This document shows positions 5,218 through 8,435 of a DNA stretch of 8,435 nt, one piece after another. Source of the DNA: an uncultured Clostridia bacterium (GTDB lineage Bacteria; Bacillota; Clostridia; Oscillospirales; Oscillospiraceae). The translations under genes and the position numbers were made by a program. Positions within the stretch are counted from its first letter, which is position 1; every line of letters begins with the position of its first letter. A model generated the notes under the pieces. The model searched no databases. It was not told the origin of the DNA and saw only the letters and a program-made list of their open reading frames with translations. The stretch lies in contig CALYTU010000067.1 of the NCBI GenBank assembly GCA_945487445.1, forward strand, positions 1-8,435, read 5' to 3'.

Positions 5218-6680
5218 TCAGGATAAACCCGCGATTCGCGCCGCGGCCGCAGTGATCGGAGAAGCAAAGAGGCCGAAGCACAGCAGGGCGGCGGAGAGGA
5301 GAACGAAGGGCAGTGTCATACGCCAGTCCGCCTCCCCTGCACCGGCCGGGACCGAAGTCTCTTCCCCCTGCCGGGGAAACCAGGCCCGGACAGCGGGGAC
5401 CAGCATATAGACGGCCGTCAGCAGGGCCGAGACCAGCAGAGCCCCCGCCCCGGCGTAGGCCGGCGGCGCGGCGGCGTCTGCCGCCGCGCAGAGCAGATAC
5501 CACTTGCTCACAAAGCCGTTCAGGGGCGGGATGCCCGTCAGGGCCAGGGCAGAGAGGGTGAAGGCCGTGAAGGTCACGGGCATTTTTCGGCCCAGACCGC
5601 TGAGCTGGGTGTGGTACTCCACGCCCGTCCGGCAATAGACCGCGCCGGCGCAGCAGAAGGCCAGAATCTTGATGGCCGCGTGGGCCGCCATATGGATCAG
5701 CCCCGCCTGGAGCCCCGCCGGCGTCAGAAGCAGGACGCCGAAGAGAATGTAGGAGAGGTTTGCCACGGTGGAATAGGCCAGCCGCCGCTTCCAGTGGACC
5801 TGCTTGAGGGCCATCACGGAGCCAAAGACCAGGGTGAAAATCACAAAGCAGAGGGCCGCCGTCTGCGCCCAGGTCCCCCGGAGCAGGGCAGGAGAAAAAC
5901 TGAACCAGCTCAGGCGGATGACGGCGAAGGCGCCCGCCTTGACCACGGCCACAGCGTGCAGCAGGGCCGTAACGGGCGTGGGGACCACGGTTGCGCGGGG
6001 AAGCCAGATGTGCAGGGGGAAGACGGCGGCCTTGACGCCGAAGCCAAAAAACCCAGCAGGAAGAACAGGCGTGCGGTTTCCCCGTCTGCCGCGGCGGAAA
6101 GCAGACCGCCCAGGGTGAAGGTCCCGCCCGCGCCGTGGGTAAAAAGCCAGACCATGGCCGCAAAGCCGAAGGCCGCGCCGCCCAGCGAGAAGATCAGATA
6201 GGTCCGCGCGGCCCGGAGGGCCTGCCGCGTCATGGGATATAGAACCAGCGGAGCCGTGGCGAGGGTCAGAAGCTCATAGAACACATAGAGCGTAAAGAGG
6301 TTGCCCGCCATGGCCACCCCGAGACTGGCGGCATAGGACAGGGTGAAAAACCCGTAAAAGCTCCCCGGCCGGGTTTTCCCTCTGAGATAGGACATGGCGT
6401 ACAGGACCGTCAGCGGCCAGAGCGACGCCAGAATCCCCGCGAAGAACCGGCCCAGCCCGTCAAAGCCCAGGCAGAGGACCAGCGACTCGGTGAAGGCCAG
6501 CAGGACATGCGTCCCCTCCCCTGCCCGGGCGATCAGATACCAGACCAAGGCGGAGGTCAGAACTGTGGCGGCCAGGGCGGCCAGGGGGACGCGGGGACCT
6601 TCCCGATCCCGTAGCAGGCAGAGAAGCCCGCCGCTCACCAGCGGCGCCAGCAGGGCCGCGAGAAACAGCACCCTCTCCAT
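5218..6680 (-). CDS. Proton-antiporter-like subunit (NuoM/MrpD superfamily), frameshifted
   Basis: Two overlapping frames together make one complete paralogue of the gene at 6684-8153. Frame one (from ATG 6680) encodes residues 1-211, including E136 in the FYELLT motif, and matches the family up to LFFLLGF. Read on unshifted, it becomes nonsense rich in Ser, Pro and Arg until 5910. The frame one base back resumes exactly at GFGVKAAVFPLHIWLP (helix-7 Lys near residue 217) and continues through VVKAG, KRRLAYS, HMAAHAAIK and GIPPLNGFVSKW to the stop at 5218. The joined protein would be about 487 residues, against 489 for the neighbour. The break is at a run of six T (6051-6046, minus strand) where seven would restore the frame. 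The start is three bases after the previous gene's stop, with no clear ribosome-binding site, implying translational coupling. It may be a recent mutation, a homopolymer read error or programmed slippage. The unshifted product would lack half the channel. Confidence 0.85.
6045..6051 (-). other. Slippery heptamer T TTT TTG at the frame change
   Basis: In the zero frame the minus strand reads GGT TTT TTG, so T-TTT-TTG fits the X-XXY-YYZ pattern for -1 ribosomal frameshifting. A one-base slip back gives GGC TTC GGC GTC AAG, which is exactly the conserved GFGVK of the family. Polymerase slippage on the six-base run could give the same result. Only a weak stem (CGGC with GCCG) is visible downstream. 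Confidence 0.5.
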
Positions 6681-6683
6681 GGC

Positions 6684-8153
6684 TCAGAACAGGGTCGCAG
6701 CCAGAGAGCTCAGGGCGCGGACCAGGCCGGCGGAAAAGACGCCAAGCCCGATGGCAAGCGCCGCCAGCACGGCCGGCGGACCCCACATCATGGGTCCGCC
6801 CTCCCCGTTCCGGGCGGGGACATTTCGCGCTTCTCTGCCGGGGAAGAAGCCGTCGACGGTGATGGGCAACAGGTAGCCCGCCGTCAGAAGGGCGGAGATC
6901 AGAAGGATCACCGGCGCCAGCCAGGAATAGACCGGCAGACCGGAGCCCAGCGCGCCCTCCGCCAGATACCACTTGCTCACAAAGCCGGAGGCAGGCGGAA
7001 TGCCCACCAGCGCCAGCGCGCCCAGGGTGAAGGCCCAGAGCGTCTTCGGCATGGCCCGGCCCACGGCCCGGAGCTCGTCCACGCGGTGGAAGCCCAGATT
7101 GTGGATCCAGGAGCCGACTGTCATAACCAGCAGAATTTTGATGCAGGCGTGGAAGATCACATGCAGAAGCCCGCCCGTCAGGCCCGTGGGGGTCAAAAGG
7201 AACAGGCCCATCAGGACGTAGGAGATCTGAGATACGGAGGAATAGGCCAGGCGCTTTTTGAAAACCTTCTCCCGGTACGCCATCATGGAGCCCATGAAAA
7301 CCGTCAGAAGCGCCAGGCCCAGCCACGCGTACTGCACCCAGGTCCCGGCCAAAAAGTCCGGCCCCACGCAGAAATAGATTAGCCGCAAAACTGCCAGCAC
7401 ACCCGCCTTGGCAATGATGCCGGACAAAACGGCGGAGGCGGGCGCCGGGGCCACCGGGTGGGCGGAGGGCAGCCAACCGTGGAGCGGATAGAGGCCGGCC
7501 TTCGCGCCGAAGCCCAACACGCCGAGGAAGATCACCGCACGCAGAAGCGTCTCATGACCCGCGGCCTTCGCCCCGTCGAGGGTCCCGCCGGGCCGAAAAT
7601 CCAGCGTGACGCAGTATTTGCCGAGGAAGAAAATGGCACACAGCGCAAGAAAGGCCCCCGCCACGGAATAGAACAGATATTTCAAGGCCGCGCGGATGGA
7701 ATCCTCCGTTCGGTCATGGAGAACGAGGGGCATGGAAAGCAGCGTCACCAGCTCGAAAAAAAGGTACATGGTAATCAGGTTCCCGGCCAGGTCCATCCCG
7801 ACCAGCGCCCCCAGCGAAAGCAGGTAAAAGGAAAAGAAGCTCGACTCCCGGCCGTCATGGGACAGATAGGCAAAGGCATAGACACCGGTGATCAGGAAGC
7901 CATAGGCGGCCACGGCCAAAAAGAGCCTGGAAACGCCGTCCATCCGCAGGCTGACCGTCAGCGTATCGGTCATGGCAAAGAGAAAGAGCTCTGTATCCGG
8001 CCGGACCAGCAGCGCAGTCACGACGCCGGCCTCCAAAATCAGCACAGCCAGCACCGTCAACCGCAGAACGCGCCGGTCCTTCCCGGCAAGCGGCAGCATC
8101 GCCCCGCCCAAAAGCGGCAGCACAACGGCGCACACAAGCAGAATATTCGTCAT
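6684..8153 (-). CDS. Proton-antiporter-like membrane subunit (NuoM/MrpD superfamily)
   Basis: This is a complete 489-residue polytopic membrane protein with the superfamily's usual length and layout: a hydrophobic N-terminus, then E134 in LFFELVTLLSMP (helix 5), K218 in GFGAKAGLYPLHGWLP (helix 7), the AHPVAPAPASAVLSG motif with K249 in IIAKAG (helix 8), KKRLAYSSVSQISY at 299-312, H335 and K339 in HACIK, and K394 in GIPPASGFVSKW (helix 12). In complex I and Mrp these acidic and basic residues form the ion path across the membrane. The ATG at 8153 follows a GGAGGT 6 bases upstream (8160-8165). The stop is three bases before the start of the next gene, so the two are almost certainly co-translated. 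It lacks the long C-terminal extension of the gene at 3048-5192. Whether H+ or Na+ is carried, and in which complex, cannot be read from this gene. Confidence 0.88.
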   Translation of the reverse strand: MTNILLVCAVVLPLLGGAMLPLAGKDRRVLRLTVLAVLILEAGVVTALLVRPDTELFLFAMTDTLTVSLRMDGVSRLFLAVAAYGFLITGVYAFAYLSHDGRESSFFSFYLLSLGALVGMDLAGNLITMYLFFELVTLLSMPLVLHDRTEDSIRAALKYLFYSVAGAFLALCAIFFLGKYCVTLDFRPGGTLDGAKAAGHETLLRAVIFLGVLGFGAKAGLYPLHGWLPSAHPVAPAPASAVLSGIIAKAGVLAVLRLIYFCVGPDFLAGTWVQYAWLGLALLTVFMGSMMAYREKVFKKRLAYSSVSQISYVLMGLFLLTPTGLTGGLLHVIFHACIKILLVMTVGSWIHNLGFHRVDELRAVGRAMPKTLWAFTLGALALVGIPPASGFVSKWYLAEGALGSGLPVYSWLAPVILLISALLTAGYLLPITVDGFFPGREARNVPARNGEGGPMMWGPPAVLAALAIGLGVFSAGLVRALSSLAATLF

Positions 8154-8190
8154 TTCATGACCTCCCCGTATGTTGAACTATGAAAAGCAG

Positions 8191-8435
8191 CTATGCGCCG
8201 AACAGCGCCACGCCCCGCTCCAGCAGGTCCAGCAGGGGCTGGGCATGCAGACCGACGGCAAGGTTGGCGGCAAGCAGCAGCCCGGCTGCCGCGAGAAAAG
8301 ACGTCCGCCCTTCCCGCACCGGGGCAAGGGTCGCAGCGGCTTCCGGCCTGGCGTAGATCCGCAGGACGGTTCGCCCGAAATATATGGAAGAGGTTGTGAC
8401 AAGCTCTTCCCCGTTGGAAGCTCTGATTGAAGCGG
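8191..8435 (-). CDS. Probable further antiporter-like membrane subunit, C-terminal 80 residues only
   Basis: The frame that is open from the window edge to the TAG at 8191-8193 encodes 80 residues of a C-terminus; the start lies beyond 8435. It shows a soluble stretch (TTSSIYFGRTVLRIYARPE), a membrane helix of about residues 44-62 rich in Leu and Ala, and an amphipathic end (LLDLLERGVALFG). No catalytic motif is in view. Assignment to the proton-conducting subunit family rests on its place, 37 bases upstream of a co-directional paralogue cluster, and on the look of its tail, which resembles ends of hydrogenase/Mrp-type large subunits as I remember them. An overlapping frame ending at 8178 has a composition typical of a shadow and was not chosen. 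Confidence 0.6.
   Translation of the reverse strand, partial: ASIRASNGEELVTTSSIYFGRTVLRIYARPEAAATLAPVREGRTSFLAAAGLLLAANLAVGLHAQPLLDLLERGVALFGA

Noticed and set aside
5186..6163. Minus-strand frame of 325 codons overlapping the frameshifted subunit
   Set aside because: It is the third frame of the same strand, rich in Arg, Gly and Pro. The other two frames together give the complete membrane protein.

Overview
The window looks like a GC-rich, spore-forming Firmicute, probably a gut clostridium of the Oscillospiraceae/Ruminococcaceae kind. This is inferred from three things: a SpoIVB C-terminus, a Gram-positive two-polypeptide tyrosine-kinase system, and a palindromic repeat whose core I recognise from such genomes. 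No species can be named from the sequence alone. Apart from the spoIVB remnant at the left edge, every gene I can support lies on the minus strand.

Left edge (1-450, plus strand). The last ~47 codons of spoIVB, the sporulation signalling protease, are present. Homology stops abruptly at the catalytic-serine codon, and what lies upstream is out of frame and does not look like SpoIVB. A strong hairpin follows the stop codon. Next comes the first copy of a 123-bp palindromic MITE-like element with perfect 8-bp target-site duplications. spo0A, the usual downstream neighbour of spoIVB, is absent.

Middle (533-2993, minus strand). This is a compact tyrosine-phosphorylation operon in the order of Bacillus ywqC-ywqD-ywqE: a Wzz/CpsC-type membrane modulator, a CpsD/YwqD-type BY-kinase with a very tyrosine-rich tail, and a CpsB/YwqE PHP-type tyrosine phosphatase. 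An extended -10 promoter lies in the AT-rich gap upstream. A second, identical MITE copy has inserted exactly at the kinase stop codon, so the two MITE copies bracket the phosphatase gene as direct repeats.

Right two thirds (3048-8435, minus strand). Four consecutive genes belong to an ion-translocating membrane complex. They are paralogous proton-antiporter-like subunits of the NuoL/NuoM/NuoN - MrpA/MrpD - HyfB/HyfF superfamily; the rightmost is cut by the window edge and its family is less certain. The three complete loci carry the key glutamate and lysines. The second in transcript order before the last (5218-6680) is interrupted by a -1 frame change at a run of six T, which also forms a canonical -1 slippery heptamer. 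The window contains no hydrogenase or NADH-binding subunits and no small Mrp subunits, so I cannot say whether the complex is Mrp-type, hydrogenase-linked or complex-I-like.

The most interesting points are the MITE pair around the phosphatase, the slippery-site frameshift in an otherwise intact antiporter subunit, and the sharp junction in spoIVB at its active site.
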